Below the pieces are notes generated by a model that was not told the DNA's origin, did not search any database, and saw only the letters and a program-made list of their open reading frames with translations. Shown piece by piece: positions 49,814 through 60,360 of a DNA stretch of 64,000 nt. The stretch covers positions 296,157,782 to 296,221,781 of the forward strand of contig OX465600.1 in NCBI GenBank assembly GCA_950022295.1, written 5' to 3'. Source of the DNA: Bromus sterilis. Its lineage: Eukaryota; Streptophyta; Magnoliopsida; Poales; Poaceae. A program made the translations under genes and the position numbers. Every line of letters begins with the position of its first letter. The first letter of the stretch is position 1.

Positions 49814-50035
49814 AGGTGAGGGAGCACCTGAGACTCTTAGCGCCGTATGATCTTGGAGAATGCATGTTTGTCTTGCGTCGGGTTGAGGGAGCACCCGAGA
49901 CTCTCGTGAGTGCGAGTGGTCACTCGAGCACATTGCTGACTTTTAGGTGAGGGAGCACCCGAGACTCTCGTGAGTGCGAGTGGTCACTCGAGCACATTGC
50001 TGAACTTTAGGTGAGGGAGCACCTGAGACTCTTAT
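49814..50035. repeat. ~65-bp direct repeats in the Gypsy 3' region
   Basis: G(T)GAGGGAGCACC(T/C)GAGACTCT starts at 49816, 49882, 49947 and 50011. The middle copies share a GTGAGTGCGAGTGGTCACTCGAGCA continuation with internal dyad symmetry. Confidence 0.85.
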
Positions 50036-50420
50036 GATGTACTCTCCCGATGGGAGTAAGATGTTTTTCTTCATCGGGTAAAAGATCTGAAAGATGGAAT
50101 CTCTGAGCCTTGATGTCTGTTGGTTTTCTTCGCCTCTTGTCAGGATAACGATGCCTCTGTTTGATGGCTGTCAGGGATGCCTCGCCAGTGAACCATCACG
50201 TCTTCATGACCGGTCATAATGATGACCGCTGTGGCGTGCGGCAAGCGCTGGTTGAGTTTCCGATACGCGCGTTGGAAACGCGCTTGAATTGACGCGTCTC
50301 ACGCATAGTGTGTCCCGTGGGAAAGCATCTTGGTCTTGGAATCTGAGACGTCTGTGACGTTTAGTCTTTGAATTAATTGCTGCTATCGTCTCGGCTTCTC
50401 CGTGCTGGGAGATTTTTGTT

Positions 50421-50430
50421 CTATAAATAA
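50421..50430 (+). promoter_or_regulatory. TATA box of the antisense B3-like gene
   Basis: CTATAAATAA lies 84 bp upstream of the plus-strand start codon at 50505 and opposite in direction to the retrotransposon's own genes. Confidence 0.6.
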
Positions 50431-50504
50431 GCCTTTCTCTTCCACAGCGTTTCACCTCCAGCCGGATTGCTGCTTTGCCTCTTCTTTCTTCTCTTGTTCC
50501 TCTC

Positions 50505-51253
50505 ATGGCTCCCAAGCGGGGTGTTGGCCGTGGTCGCGTTCGCCGTGGACGTGGTGGCCGTACACCACGCTCATGCCGTGGTGGTCGCCATGGTACGGCG
50601 CCATTGCCTTCCTCTTCTCCCTTGGAGGAGGGATTCTGGCGCTATGACTTTCTTTTACGTGTTCGTGGCCAGAGTGCCAATCGCGTTCTTCTTCCCTCTG
50701 TTTTTTCCGCCATTGTCTCTGAACGTGGCTTGGATGGCTTGCTTCTGCATCTTCAAGGGAGCTGTCGATCTCCTTCTTATGTTGACTTGGAGGTTGATAG
50801 CTCCCGCTTGATTTTTCTTGGCTCTGGTTGGAGTTTGTTTGCTCGGCGGTTGAATCTGGGAGATGGCGATATGCTCAGCTGTCGTTTTGACGGCGAAAGC
50901 ACTGTCACTGTCCGCGCGTTCGACCCGAGCGGCAAAAGCATGGATCCGCACTGGCAGGAGTCGAGGAGCGACAGCTCCACAAAGTCGAGGAGTCCTTCGC
51001 CTGCGTCTTCGACTGCTTCCTCCTCCGGGGACTATTCTGGTGCTGGTGGTGAGCCGTCTTCAACTGCTTCCCCCTCTGGCTCTGAAGAGGACCTTGATGT
51101 CAAGCCACCGGTTAAACGAGCGCGGCAGGCAACCTTGTAGAACTGGAGGCAGCGGCGTCATCTTCGCCGGCAGCTCGGGCGGAGCTGGAGAAGAAGCTAG
51201 TGGAGCAGGAGAGGAAGCTGGTTGAGCATCGTCTTCAATTGCTCCGCAAATAA
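50505..51253 (+). pseudogene. Antisense gene in Gypsy element: B3-domain-like, coiled-coil protein (probable frameshift)
   Basis: The ATG opens MAPKRGVGRGRVRRGRGG, a basic nuclear-localisation-like N-terminus. Residues ~49-145 look like a plant B3 DNA-binding fold: FLLRVRGQSANRVLLPSVFS, then DLEVDSSRLIFLGSGWSLFA, then LNLGDGDMLSCRFDGEST and VTVRAFDPSG. These match the B3 pattern of a proline-preceded helix, a GW..F core and a GD.L.F strand. A Ser-rich linker and a basic KPPVKRAR patch follow, and the frame stops at 51138-51140. A second frame continues at once with ELEKKLVEQERKLVEHRLQL to a stop at 51251-51253, so a one-base frameshift probably cut off a coiled-coil tail. The B3 assignment rests on pattern only. 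Confidence 0.6.
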
Positions 51254-52070
51254 GTCGAGCTTCACCTTTTGTTATGTCATTGACATCATGAGCCTGCTGC
51301 TTCGACTCCTCCTTTGTCTGTGACGATGCTTGCTGTCTTAGTGCCAATCATCCCGGCATGGGCACACATGTAGAAGTAATAATTCCTTGGGTGATTGATG
51401 CTGTAGGCTTTATTGTAACTAGGTTAGTGCTCGATGTAATGAGGATTGCCGTCGAGTGATCAGAGCTGCCTTCTATCCAATGTACTTTTGATTTTTTTGT
51501 ACTGAAAATGATCCTTGTGATGTAAACTGTGCTTGAGCCTTTGCAATGGAATTTATCTTTGGGCCTTATGCAACCGAAAACTGTGTTTAAGTCCTTGGCG
51601 ATCAGGAGCTGTCTTCGATTTCTTTGTAAACGAGAGTTGTGTTCGAGTCCTTTGCGATCGAGAGCTGTCTTCGAGTCCGTCCAAACTTTGCACTGTGGGC
51701 TTTATCGGGTGCACGACAGCGCTCCCGATGGGAGTAGCCCCCGAGGCTACGCTTGAGTCGGAGGGTCGAGCGTAGGCTGAAATTTTGTTTCCCTTCTCGT
51801 TTAGTTGCTGTCTTTTATCGGGTGCACGACAGCGCTCCCGATGGGAGTAGCCCCCGAGTCTTTAGGTGATCGTTGGCGATCGGATGAAGACTGAATGAGT
51901 CTGTGTCCTGTGCTTCCTCCAGAGTTTCTTCAGAGTACTTGGTGCTCCATCTGATTGTGGCCATCTCTTTTGAGCCTTGCTCTCAGCAGGTGGGGCTGGC
52001 CGGGTATTTTTTCTTGGGCTTTTTAAGCTTCAGACTGCGCGAGCGGTCTTCGGGAGGAGGTGGTGCTCGA
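51254..52070. other. Non-coding Gypsy 3' region
   Basis: No supported frame. Several TAGCCCCCGAG motifs (51735, 51848), identical in core to the element's polypurine tract, lie here before the minisatellite. Two copies of TTTATCGGGTGCACGACAGC plus GCTCCCGATGGGAGTAG occur at 51702 and 51814. Confidence 0.6.
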
Positions 52071-52625
52071 GCTCCCGAGTGCTTGGATGTAGAGGTTGCG
52101 TAAGCGACGATAGCGTCTTTCGGGGGGAGTTTTTGTGCTCGAGCCCCCGAGTGTTTTTTGGGTAAAGATCGCGTGAGCGACGATGGTCGTCTATCGGGGG
52201 GAGGCTGTACTCGAGCCCCCGAGTGCTTTGATGAAGATCGCGTAAGTGGCGATAGCGTCTCTCGGGGGGATTTTATGCTTAAGCCCCCGAGTGCTTTGGT
52301 TAAGATCGCGTAGGCGATAGCGTCTCTCGGGGGGATTTTATTTTTAAGCCCCCGAGTGCTTTGGTGAAGATCGTGTAAGTGGCGATAGCGTCTCTCGGGG
52401 GGATTTTATGCTTAACCCCCCGAGTGCTTTGGTTAAGATCACGTAGGCGATAGCGTCTCTCGGGGGGATTTTATTTTTAAGCCCCTGAGTGCTTTGGTTG
52501 AGATCGCGTAGGCAATAGCGTCTCTTGGGGGGATTTTATTCTTAAGCCCCCGAGTGCTTTGGTTGAGATCGCGTAGGCGATAGCGTCTCTCGGGGGGATT
52601 TTATGCTTAAGCCCCCGAGTGCTTT
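52071..52625. repeat. ~65-bp minisatellite with polypurine-tract-like core
   Basis: The AAGCCCCCGAGTGCTTTGG core recurs about nine times (near 52073, 52145, 52217, 52286, 52348, 52417, 52482, 52547, 52612), spaced 62-72 bp. The rest of the unit is AGATCGCGTAGGCGATAGCG then TCTCTCGGGGGGATTTTA. Read on the element's sense strand each unit presents CTCGGGGGCTT, almost the functional polypurine tract. Confidence 0.9.
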
Positions 52626-52707
52626 GAGATGGCAGTATTTGGGCAACATTTATTTTATTGCGGTCGAGCGGCTACATGAGTTGCCAGTCATGTCTGACCG
52701 ATGGGGA

Positions 52708-55700
52708 CTATGGATAGAACAGTCGCAAGTTTGCTACGTCCCATGGGTTGCCCACGTCCTCGTCTGTCTTCGGGTTCTTCAGCCTGTAGGCGCCACCTCC
52801 GATGACTTCTGAGACTATGAATGGTCCTTCCCATTGGGGGGCAAGTTTATGGACCTTCTCTTGTATCAGCCGTAGGACTAGGTCACCTTTGTTGAAGGTT
52901 CTAGTGCGCAAGCGACTGCTTTGGTAGGTGTGTAGCTTGTCCTGGTACCCCTCTGATTTTGCCAGGGCTGTATCTCTTGCTTCGTCAGCCGTATCTTTGT
53001 CATCTTGAAGTGCTTCTTCTGCTTCTTCTTCTTCGTACCCGGTGACCCGAGGTGCTCCGAACTTGAGGTCATGTGGTAGGACTACCTCTGCCCCGTACAC
53101 CATGAAGAAGGGTGTGTACTGGGTCGCGGTGTTTGGTGTAGTTCGTAGGCTCCATAGTACCGCGGGGAGTTCTTCTACCCAGTTGCCGGCGGCTTGCTCG
53201 AGTGGTGCGAGGAGCCGTTTCTTGATTCCCCCGCATACAAGGCCGTTTGCTTTTTCCACCTGGCCGTTGGACTGCGGGTGCGCGATTGATGCATAATTGA
53301 TTTTGATGCCCAGTTCTTCGCAGAAGTTCTGGAACTCTGCGGCTATGAAGTTCGTGCCGTTGTACGTGATGATGCTGTGGGGCACTCCAAACCTGAAGAT
53401 AATCGATTTGGTGAAGTTGACAGCGGTGAGGGCTGTGGAGCTGGTGATGGGCACTGCTTCGATCCATTTAGTGAACTTGTCAACTGCGACGAGCAGGTGT
53501 GTCCTTCCGCCATTTGATGATTTCTTGAGTGGGCCCACCATGTCGAGTCCCCAGGTGGCGAACATCCAGGATAGTGGTATGGTCTTGAGCTCTGATGCGG
53601 GAGCGTGTGGCCTGTTTGCGAATTTCTGGCAGGCGACACAACGTCGCACGATTTCCTTTGCGTTTTTCATGGCTGTGGGCCAATAGAACCCGGCTTGGAA
53701 TGCTTTGGACATGAGTACTCGACTTCTCGCATGGTGTCCGCAGGTGCCTTCGTGGATTTCGAGCAGTAGGGCTTTGCCGTCCTCTTCGTCGATGCATCTT
53801 TGGAGTATCTGGGTGATGCTGCACTTGTATAGTTGTTTGTTGATCATTGTGAATCCCTTGGATCGTCGGCTGATGCGTCGTGCTTCGGCCACGTCTTGCG
53901 GTAGCGTACCTTCGATTAGGAATCGGAGGAACGGTTTTTCCCAGACAGGTCCTTCGAGCTCTGTCGGAGCTGTGCTGTCGGGTGTACTGGTGCTTGTGCC
54001 TTCTGATGGGGTTTCTGCTGCCACCTGCGCCAGGTCTGTTACGTCCTCGCCGTCCACGAGCTTAGGGCTGCGAGTTTTCCAGTGAGCTGTTGGACTCCTT
54101 TGACGTCGGTTGGTTCTTGCATTCGGGTGATGGCTTGGACTTTCTCAGGGTTTGACTCGATTCCTCGGGCAGAGACCATATAGCCAAGCAGCTTCCCCGC
54201 CGGTACACCGAATGCGCACTTCTTTGGGTTGAGTTTGATTCTGTATTTGTTGAGCGCCGCGAAGGTTTCGCGCAGGTCGTCGAGTAGTGTGGATGCTTTG
54301 TAGGTCTTGATGACGATGTCGTCCACATAGACTTGCACGTTTCTTCCGATTTGCTCCTTCAGGCAGGCCTGCATCATTCGCTGGTAAGTGGCGCCTGCGT
54401 TTTTGAGCCCGAAGGGCATGGTCCTGTAGCAGAATACGCCATAGGGGGTGATGAACGATGTGTGCTCTTCGTCTTCTTCATTCATCCTGATCTGGTTGTA
54501 TCCTGAGTAAGCATCAAGAAAGGAAAGTAGATCGCACCCTTCCGTCGAGTCGATTATCTGATCGATTCTAGGCAGGGGAAGTGGTCCTTCGGGCAATGCT
54601 TGTTGACTGGTCCGTAGTCGACACACATGCGCAGCACGGTCGTGTCTTTCTTGGGCACCAGCACTGGGTTGGCTATCCAGGTGGCTTTCTTCGTTTCTCG
54701 GATGAACTGGGCATCGAGTAACCGGTTGACTTCCTCTCCGATTGCTCTGCGCTTGGGCTCCGAGAATCGTCTCAGCGCTTGCTTCACCGGCTTCGTGTTT
54801 TGCTTGATGCGTAGGGCGTGTTCCGCGAATTCGCGTGGTATCCCAGGCATGTCGGCTGGGCACCAGGCGAATATTTCCCACTCGTATCGAAGGAAAGCGA
54901 CGAGAGCAGTCGCCTGCTCCTCTGGTAGGTGGGCGTATACATGGACTGTTTTGTCCAGGTCCGTCGGGTGCACTTGGTGAGTGACCGTGTCGCTGTCGAT
55001 GCTGAAGTCGCGTCCGTACTCCTTGGATTCGCTTTGGTTTACCAATGGGAAGGTATCCGTCACCATGGCTATTTCTCTGAGTTCTTGTTCGGCTCCGAAT
55101 GTGTCGGAGATTCTGTGGAAGTCACGATCACATTGATCTGATTTGATGAAGCTTCCGTTGATCGTGAGGACTCCTGCTGATCCTGGCATCTTGAGCTTGA
55201 GGTAGGCGTAGTGTGGGACCGCCATGAACTGCGCGAATGCTGGCCGTCCCAATATGGCGTGGTATTGCGATTGCCAGTCGAGTACCTCGAACTCGAGGAC
55301 GTGCTTTGCGAAGTTGCGTCGGTTGCCGAAGACAACTTCGAGTTCGATGACTCCGAGGGATGTGGCTGCTTCTCCTGGGACTACCCCGTGTAACTCGGTG
55401 CTTGATTTTCTCCATACTGATCGTGGGATCAGCATCTTCTGCAGGGTGCTGGCGAAGATGATATTCATGCTGCTACCTCCGTCCATGAAGACCCTATCCA
55501 TGTCGTACCCTCCGATTTGTGCATCGAGCACCAGGGGCGCGTGCCCCGGTCTTGGGACTGCGGGTGGATGGTCGTCCTGTGAGAATGTGATGCTGGTCTC
55601 TGTATCATGTAGCTGGTAGACTTCGACTATGTTTATGCTCTCGGCTGCTCTAGCTTGCAGGGTGTAGGCGTCGCGTTGTGCTTGCGGCACCCTTCCCTCT

Positions 55701-55771
55701 TGGATCATGAGCACCTGTCCTTGCAGCGGGCTGTGACGTCCTTCCGGGCTTGAGGGCGGCGATTGTTCGGG
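52708..55771 (-). pseudogene. Gypsy pol: protease, reverse transcriptase and integrase, RNase H missing
   Basis: The protease holds VFMDGGSSMNII and ILGRPAF. The RT begins ATWIANPVLVPKKD, MCVDYGPVNKHCPKDHFP, then after a one-base frameshift near 54575 LSFLDAYSGYNQIRM, PFGLKNAGATYQRMM and VYVDDIVIKT (YVDD active site). After GKLAALS (about 54065) the frame jumps to a linker and integrase, so the RT thumb and RNase H are absent. The integrase has an HHCC finger (HEGTCGHHARSR..CVACQKF), the first Asp (WGLDMVGP) and Glu (NGQVEKANG). The second Asp position reads ITYNGTNF, a Tyr at 53362-53364. With gag damaged too, this copy cannot move by its own proteins. Confidence 0.9.
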
Positions 55772-56630
55772 TCACCGGTTGCACCTGTCTTCTTTCTGCT
55801 TCTCCTTCTTGAGGTCGTCGGCTAGCTCGTTAAACAGGCGGCAATCTCTCAAAGTGTGGCCTGACCTGACACGTCCCAAGTCATCCTCGAAGTTGTGGAT
55901 CGTGCAGGGTCCTGCTAGCTGCTCTCTAGCCATGAGTTTGCCAGATCCGGCGTGCCTCTTCCTTCTTGAGATTCTGAAGATTTTCTCGTGATCCTCCGGG
56001 TGTTCATGGAAGCGAGGGTCGGTTTCGATTCCTCGTCTCATGTCTTGGTTCTTGATGAGGTTGGCGAATTCATCCGGCCTTTGATCTGGGTCATAGTACT
56101 CGCCCACAGGTGTCTCGGAGTCAATGTCCTGGTTGGCGGCAGGTGCTCGTGCGACGGCGTGTCGTCGAGTGGTCGTCAGTTGTACGGCTGCGTGACGTGG
56201 CTCGTTCATTGGAGCCTCGCCGTAGATCTCCCGTGCGCACCTTTTGGGTCGTCGATTCCTTCTTCCTTGGTGATGGTTCTGTTGGTCGCTGGTTTTGATC
56301 TCGTAGTCGTCGTCTTGATGTGCGGCGGGTGCCCGGGCGGCGGTGGGTTGAAAGGTTTGCGAGTCCTCCGCTGCGTGTCGCGGTTCGTCGAGTGGAATTC
56401 CTTTGTAGAGGCCCCTCGCCGTTCTTCTGGGTCATTGATTCCTTCGGCGCTGACGCTGCACTTGGGCGTTACCGTAGTGTCGGTCCTGGCACAGCTGTAG
56501 CCCGAGCGGTCTTGATGGGGTGGCAGAGATGTCCGCCGTGATCTTGAATCCCTCGAGTGGGCTAGATCTGGTTCTTGCCCTTGAGTTGTAGCTTGCTGAA
56601 GACGGGACCGCCGAGATCGTGATCCCAACC
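55772..56630 (-). pseudogene. Gypsy gag remnant, core deleted
   Basis: Two minus-strand pieces remain: an Arg/Thr/Ser-rich N-terminal part (from about 56630) and a C-terminal part (56209-55772) with EYYDPDQRPDEFANLI, a CTIHNF..SGHTLRDC zinc-knuckle-like motif and a Lys/Glu-rich end. The usual ~100-residue retrotransposon gag domain is missing between them. A single TGA (55772-55774) separates this frame from protease, which continues in the same frame. Confidence 0.7.
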
Positions 56631-56657
56631 TGTGTAGTCCCCACGGTCGGCGCCAAT

Positions 56658-57096
56658 TGACGGGGATCAACCCCGGCAAATACCATGGTCAGGGACCCTG
56701 GGTTAGTCATGAGAGGCACAGGTTGGACGATAGCTCGTCGCCAAACAGGAAGGCACGCTCCTGCTCGATATTATTAATGGGGGAGATGCGATTACAGGGG
56801 ATGCCAAGGCTGGAGCGCTCAAGGCTAGGGTTACAGATGATATTGGATGTCCTTTTTGTCACCCCTCCTAGCCCTTATATACTGGGCTAGGTCTCGGGGC
56901 GTTCATCTACGTTTACAGGTAAGCTTTCCTAACCCTAGCTTGCTTTGTATGGCAGGTTCTCGCACCTTCCTTGTGAGTCGCGGAATCCTACGTCGGTGCC
57001 AATCCTGCGGGCCGAGGCTGTATCTTCACGGGCCTTCTATCTTCATGGACACCAGGTAGGCTTATCCGGAGGAGTCGTGGGGTCACCCCCTCGTCA
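56658..57096 (-). repeat. 5' LTR of the complete Gypsy element
   Basis: 439 bp; see its partner at 48736-49174. The TATA palindrome at 56867-56891 is identical in arms and loop to the other copy. It is followed, in sense, by the TGGCGCC-type primer binding site. Confidence 0.93.
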
Positions 57097-57101
57097 GGGG
57101 G

Positions 57102-57456
57102 TGTCGAGGGGACCCACCAGGCAGCCAGGAGGCCTCCTGGCGCGGCCTAGGGTGGGGCCGCGCCAGGGACCCTCCTGGCCTCCTGGTGGTGGCCCCCTTC
57201 GCTCCTTTGGTGTTTCCGGAAGCTTCCGTGACGCTGATTTTTTATCTGATTTTTTCGGATTTTTTGGAGCACTTTTAATGGCCGGAAAACCTGAAATACA
57301 AAAACAGCAGAAAACAGCAACTGGCAACTGGGTGCACTGAGTTAGTAGGTTAGTCCAAATAGGTTCAAAAGTGTATGAAAGTTCAAGCAAAACATGGCAA
57401 AGTCACACAAAACATGCATGGAGCAAGCAAAAATTATAGATACGTTTTGGACGTAT
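57102..57456 (-). mobile_element. Gypsy-type LTR B, right part
   Basis: It continues LTR B after the 8.36-kb insertion and ends (minus-strand start) at TGATACGTCCAAAACG. The two parts total about 1,636 bp, against 1,617 bp for LTR A. Confidence 0.8.
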
Positions 57457-58770
57457 CAACATCCCCAAGCTTAATTCCTGCTCGTCCTCGAGTAGGTAAA
57501 TGATAACAAGCATAATTTCTGTGGTGACATGCCACGCAACCATAAAAGGACTTTTAAGTAAAGCAATCAAAGCATGCAATTCAATTCAAGTCTTAATAAG
57601 CAAGAGTCTATATTAGCATTGACACAAGCAACAAAAGAACAAAAGGTGCAAGAGCTCTTGCTGTCCGTGACTCGAATGTCTCCAGATGGTGTTTGCGTGC
57701 AAGCAAGGGATAGGGAAATACGAGAGAAAAAATAAGGTTGTTGAGAACAACTATCTACTAAAGTTTCACACTTGGTCTCCTTTAGATTCTTATCTGGACT
57801 CGTCCCCAGACCACAAGTCAGGTACAAGTCAAACTGATCCACTCCCTTTCGATATTTTGAGCACTCATGCAATGGATGAGCGTGAGCAAGAAAGTTGACA
57901 CCTAAAAGGAGAAACAGAAAGAAGGTGGAGGAGGAAGACAAAAAAGGTGTGAAAGGCTCACATCAATGAGGACAATCATAGGCGAGAGAAGGCCATATGA
58001 TAGATATGATGTGAGGAGTAGGGATTTCCATACAAGGGATGCACATGTGATCCAAAAGCTCTCCAAGGGAACTAGTGGGGGTGCATCTAACTTGCTTGCT
58101 CAAGAAGACCTAGAGCTCGTTTGAGGAGGCTCATCATTGGAATATACAAGCCAAGTTCTATAGTGTGAAGGGTCCCCACATATCTATATGCATGATGATG
58201 ATCTCTGTGGAGTACAAGGGATAGGAGATGAAGTACTAGTGTGGATCTCTCAAAAGGAATAGTAGTATGCCCCGTTCTCTCTTTTTATTTTTATTTTTTC
58301 TATTTTTTTCTATTTTTTTGGTGGCCTCAATGGCTCTTTCTATTTAACTCTCATTTGTCCTCTTTGGGATCTTTTGATTTTGTCCTCTTTGGGATCTTTT
58401 CCTCACTTTAGGGGAAATACTCTATATTTTACAAGAATATAGGAGATCTTTCACACTTTACAAAGGTACTCACATAAAGAAAATGTAACTATCATGATGC
58501 AAATGTATGCTTCTGCCAGGATAGCAGGATATGCAATGATACTAGCGCGTCATGTAGCAATGATTAGGGCAAGGCCCAACTAGCATGCGGCTCATCGATC
58601 AAGCAAGTAGCATGTATGACATGAAGATCAAGTCATGAGAAGGTGGATGTTGCATGGCAATGTATCTCGGAAAGGCTATGGAAATGCCTTGTAGTTAGGT
58701 ATTGTCGTCGATATGTGACGGCAGATGCCATGGGGATGGCTAAAGTGAGGGGAAGACGCGAGGAAGAAGA
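57457..58770 (-). mobile_element. 3' internal region of the LTR B retrotransposon, truncated
   Basis: Adjacent to LTR B the minus strand reads AATTAAGCTTGGGGATGT, a polypurine tract, so LTR B is the 3' LTR of an element extending right. No coding frame is supported in this 1.3 kb. T-rich runs lie at 58280-58330 and a tandem TCCTCTTTGGGATCTTTT pair near 58358-58400. The element is cut at 58771 by the next retrotransposon. Confidence 0.6.
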
Positions 58771-59700
58771 TGTCGATGGTGCCGGAATCGGGTTGGGCAC
58801 AAACACGGTGAAGGACACCACGATGTACCCAAGTTCGGGGCTCTCCGGAGAGATAACACCCCTACTCCTGCTTGTCTCTTCTATACCAATGAACTGGGCT
58901 ACAATAACTGCTTCTCTATCTTCTCAGGGGAAGGTGAGCGCCGCCGTGGGCAAGGCTCGCTCCTGCTTCCCTGAGAAATAACTACGAGCAGTGAATGAAC
59001 TGAGGAGGATGGGAGTAATGGTGCTCAATGAGTGGATCGTCCCCCACGCAGGAGGGGTACCCCGGGCTCTTATAGTATGAGCCCGGGGTAAATCGGTAAC
59101 TTCACTGCCGATTGGGCCCAGCCGTCATCCTCTAATCGGCTGGGCCCAGCCGTCATCCGGACCCTACGAGCGGCGGCCCATGCTGTAGACTTGTAGGTCA
59201 TGATGATGAACAGTGACGCTAGGAGGTGCGGTCTTGTCGTCCTGTCCGCGGAATCGGCGGAGAGGTCGACACCGTATCTCTGCCAGATCTTCGATGTGAC
59301 TTGGCTTCTCTGCCACCCCGATCTCTCGGGATTGCACATTTATGACCCCGTACTTGGATCTCCGACTGGTCTCGGGGTCAACTTCTCCAGAGGTGGCAGA
59401 CTGTACCGATTGCACCTGGGCCGACTGGTGGTTCCGGGCAAGGTCGATTGCTCTGGGCAATCGGCTATGCTAATACCCACCTCGGCCCAGCTGCGGGCCA
59501 ATCGGATAATTGTCTTGGCGATGAAAAGGGTGGACCGGTTGCGCCTGGGCCGACTGCTGGCATTCGGTATGGCTGATTGCCTTGGAGAAATCGGCCGTAC
59601 GCCTGCCCAGCTCGGCCCAGCTGCAGCCCAATCGGTCCATCCTTGTCTTGAAAGGTTGCTTCCGCTTGGGTGAGCCTACCCGGGTACCAATCCCCCGACA
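58771..59700 (-). mobile_element. 3' LTR of a further Gypsy element (930 bp)
   Basis: It runs TGTCGATGGTGCCGGAATCG to ACCAATCCCCCGACA on the plus strand. The flanking GTAGCCCCTAAAGC (polypurine tract AGGGGCTAC on the minus strand) places the internal region to the right and the sense direction on the minus strand. The partner LTR and coding genes lie beyond the window. Pairs of CGGCTGGGCCCAGCC-like dyads lie at 59105-59160. Confidence 0.75.
59058..59090 (-). promoter_or_regulatory. TATA box in the loop of a perfect 12-bp inverted repeat
   Basis: Arms TACCCCGGGCTC (59058-59069) and GAGCCCGGGGTA (59079-59090) enclose the 9-nt loop TTATAGTAT. The minus strand, the element's sense strand, reads ATACTATAAGAG across loop and arm, a TATA box. 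Confidence 0.8.
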
Positions 59701-60123
59701 GTAGCCCCTAAAGCTGTAAGGGTCCCACGATCATTTGACCGCGGGGCCTTTGCAGTTTTCAATCTTTTTTCAATATCTTCCGAATGCCGTGGCCTCATCA
59801 AGTGCCTTATTCCGAGTTCGTCGGCCGACTCGGAGCTCACACTCGGCTGGCCAAGATTTCGTCCGATCTGTTTTGCATATTCTCTGATATCTCGCCGATT
59901 GCTCTCCAACGGTTACTTCCGATTTCTCCGGGATGGAATCAATGGATCGTGGCCCACGACCCACGTGCGAGATGACATAACTGCAGGCCTCGACCCCCAT
60001 GTCGCACGCCTCGCTTCCCACGATGGGATCTCTTGCGCCGGCCTGCCGGTTGGTCTTCCTGTGTGCTAGGCCACACCGGGCCACACGGCCGCATCCGAAT
60101 CCCACTCCCCTCCCCCGCCGCCC

Positions 60124-60131
60124 TTATAAGC
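60124..60131 (+). promoter_or_regulatory. TATA-like box of the antisense Transposase_28-like gene
   Basis: TTATAAGC in a GC-rich setting, about 235 bp upstream of the plus-strand start codon, leaving a long C-rich leader. It is the best TATA candidate in the interval. Confidence 0.5.
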
Positions 60132-60360
60132 CACAGGGGAGGGCCTGTGCCCCTTCCTTCTCCCAGAAGTCGTCTTCCTCCTCCATCTCCTGCTGCTCGC
60201 GCGCGCCATTGCCGCTCCCGTTGAAGCTCTCCATTGCGCTCGTCTCTCCGCCTCTGAGCACGGGATCCGCTCCGCTCGTGCGCTAGCGTGCCGCTCCGCC
60301 GACGCGGTGCTCTCTTGCCTCTAGCGCCTCGTCCCTCTTCTCGCGCCGCCCGCAAGCTCC

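Larger units (their letters stand above)
48736..57096 (-). mobile_element. Complete Gypsy LTR retrotransposon (8,361 bp), coding parts deleted
   Basis: Two 439-bp LTRs (48736-49174 and 56658-57096) run TGACGGGGATC to CCCCCTCGTCA and are flanked by the 5-bp duplication GGGGG at 48731-48735 and 57097-57101. A TGGCGCC-type primer binding site (TTGGCGCCGACCGTGGGG, minus strand, near 56640-56657) and a polypurine tract (CTCGGGGGCTAC, minus strand, 49175-49186) fix the minus orientation. Order in sense: gag remnant, protease, RT, integrase, then a 3.5-kb 3' region with a minisatellite and an antisense gene. The integrase ends in a GPF/Y-type module (WEGPF) without a chromodomain, which fits the Tat lineage. 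Confidence 0.93.

Noticed and set aside
57567..57941. 124-residue minus-strand ORF with a signal-peptide-like start
   Set aside because: It lies in the 3' non-coding region of a truncated retrotransposon, shows no known domain, and a hydrophobic start alone is weak evidence.
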